22,931 nt of DNA from Halieaceae bacterium (lineage in GTDB: Bacteria > Pseudomonadota > Gammaproteobacteria > Pseudomonadales > Halieaceae), in the NCBI GenBank assembly GCA_003523185.1, contig DPGN01000031.1, positions 32,034 to 54,964 of the forward strand. Direction: 5' to 3'. The translations under genes and the position numbers were made by a program. The notes beneath the pieces are model-generated. The model did no database searches and had not been told where the DNA came from. It saw only the letters and a program-made list of their open reading frames with translations. This document shows, one piece after another, positions 22,821-22,931 of the stretch; position 1 is the stretch's first letter, and every line of letters begins with the position of its first letter.

Positions 22821-22931
22821 TTACTCGCTTCTCGCCTTGATGTGGATGGGTGCAAACTCATCTGATTGCACAATATCCACCAAAGATTCTTTGATTAATT
22901 CCAATATGGCCAGGAAGGTCACCACTACACC
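22821..22931 (-). CDS. scpA: Segregation and condensation protein A, C-terminal 36 residues only
   Basis: This frame was translated directly and is open from the right edge to a TAA at plus 22821-22823. The visible end reads VVVTFLAILELIKES followed by LVDIVQSDEFAPIHI and a short basic end. That is the C-terminal winged-helix segment of ScpA (kleisin), where VTFLALLEL-type residues are conserved. The gene lies directly upstream of scpB, its usual partner. The rest is outside the window. Confidence 0.9.
   Translation of the reverse strand, partial: GVVVTFLAILELIKESLVDIVQSDEFAPIHIKARSE

Noticed and set aside
1..22931. CRISPR array, tRNA, insertion sequence, prophage or defence-system genes
   Set aside because: Reading both strands showed no repeat-spacer pattern, no tRNA cloverleaf, no transposase or integrase motif, and no defence-gene signature.

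Overview
The window is a stretch of gammaproteobacterial chromosome, most likely from a marine member of the Cellvibrionales/Halieaceae (OM60/NOR5-like) or a relative. That placement rests on gene order and protein character, not on a database search. The order gyrA-serC-pheA-tyrA-aroA-cmk-rpsA-ihfB, with an MTA-deaminase-like gene, ubiG, mupP and yciK divergent from gyrA, closely matches the Pseudomonas arrangement. The run ihfB-lapA-lapB-pyrF matches the ancestral gammaproteobacterial arrangement. Genes are tightly packed, with many 1-8 nt overlaps, and no stretch of 300 bases lacks a gene. I see no tRNA, rRNA, CRISPR array, insertion sequence or phage gene.

Region 1 (1-3563) is accessory catabolism. 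On the minus strand, an AtuA-family protein is followed after 1 nt by the beta (carboxyltransferase) subunit of a biotin-dependent acyl-CoA carboxylase, which runs off the left edge. A TetR-family regulator is divergent. The gap between them carries five copies of the pentamer CTCAT/ATGAG, three of them at exact 10-bp spacing next to a good minus-strand promoter, so an operator is likely.

Region 2 (3576-5719) holds, on the minus strand, an uncharacterised DHH-family phosphoesterase, a small secreted ComEA-type helix-hairpin-helix protein and pyrF.

Region 3 (5781-17531) is a long minus-strand housekeeping block read right to left: gyrA (DNA gyrase A), serC, pheA, tyrA and aroA (serine and aromatic amino-acid synthesis, mostly overlapping), cmk and rpsA. 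A strong intrinsic terminator follows rpsA. Next comes a small odd gene (7646-7981) that looks like an exported outer-membrane-protein N-terminus fused to the last third of a response-regulator receiver domain. Then come ihfB, lapA and lapB, the last two controlling LPS assembly. Compared with Pseudomonas, hisC2 is missing between pheA and tyrA, and tyrA and aroA are separate genes.

Region 4 (17658-21141, plus strand) has an amidohydrolase of the MTA/SAH deaminase type, ubiG (ubiquinone methylation), mupP (HAD phosphatase of peptidoglycan recycling) and a YciK-like short-chain dehydrogenase. The last three overlap or nearly so. The mtnA gene usually found beside gyrA in Pseudomonas is absent.

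Region 5 (21248-22931, minus strand) is the scpA-scpB-rluB operon: chromosome-condensation factors with a 23S rRNA pseudouridine synthase. Only the scpA C-terminus is present.

The most unusual items are the chimeric small ORF at 7646-7981 and the repeated-pentamer operator region at 2786-2872.
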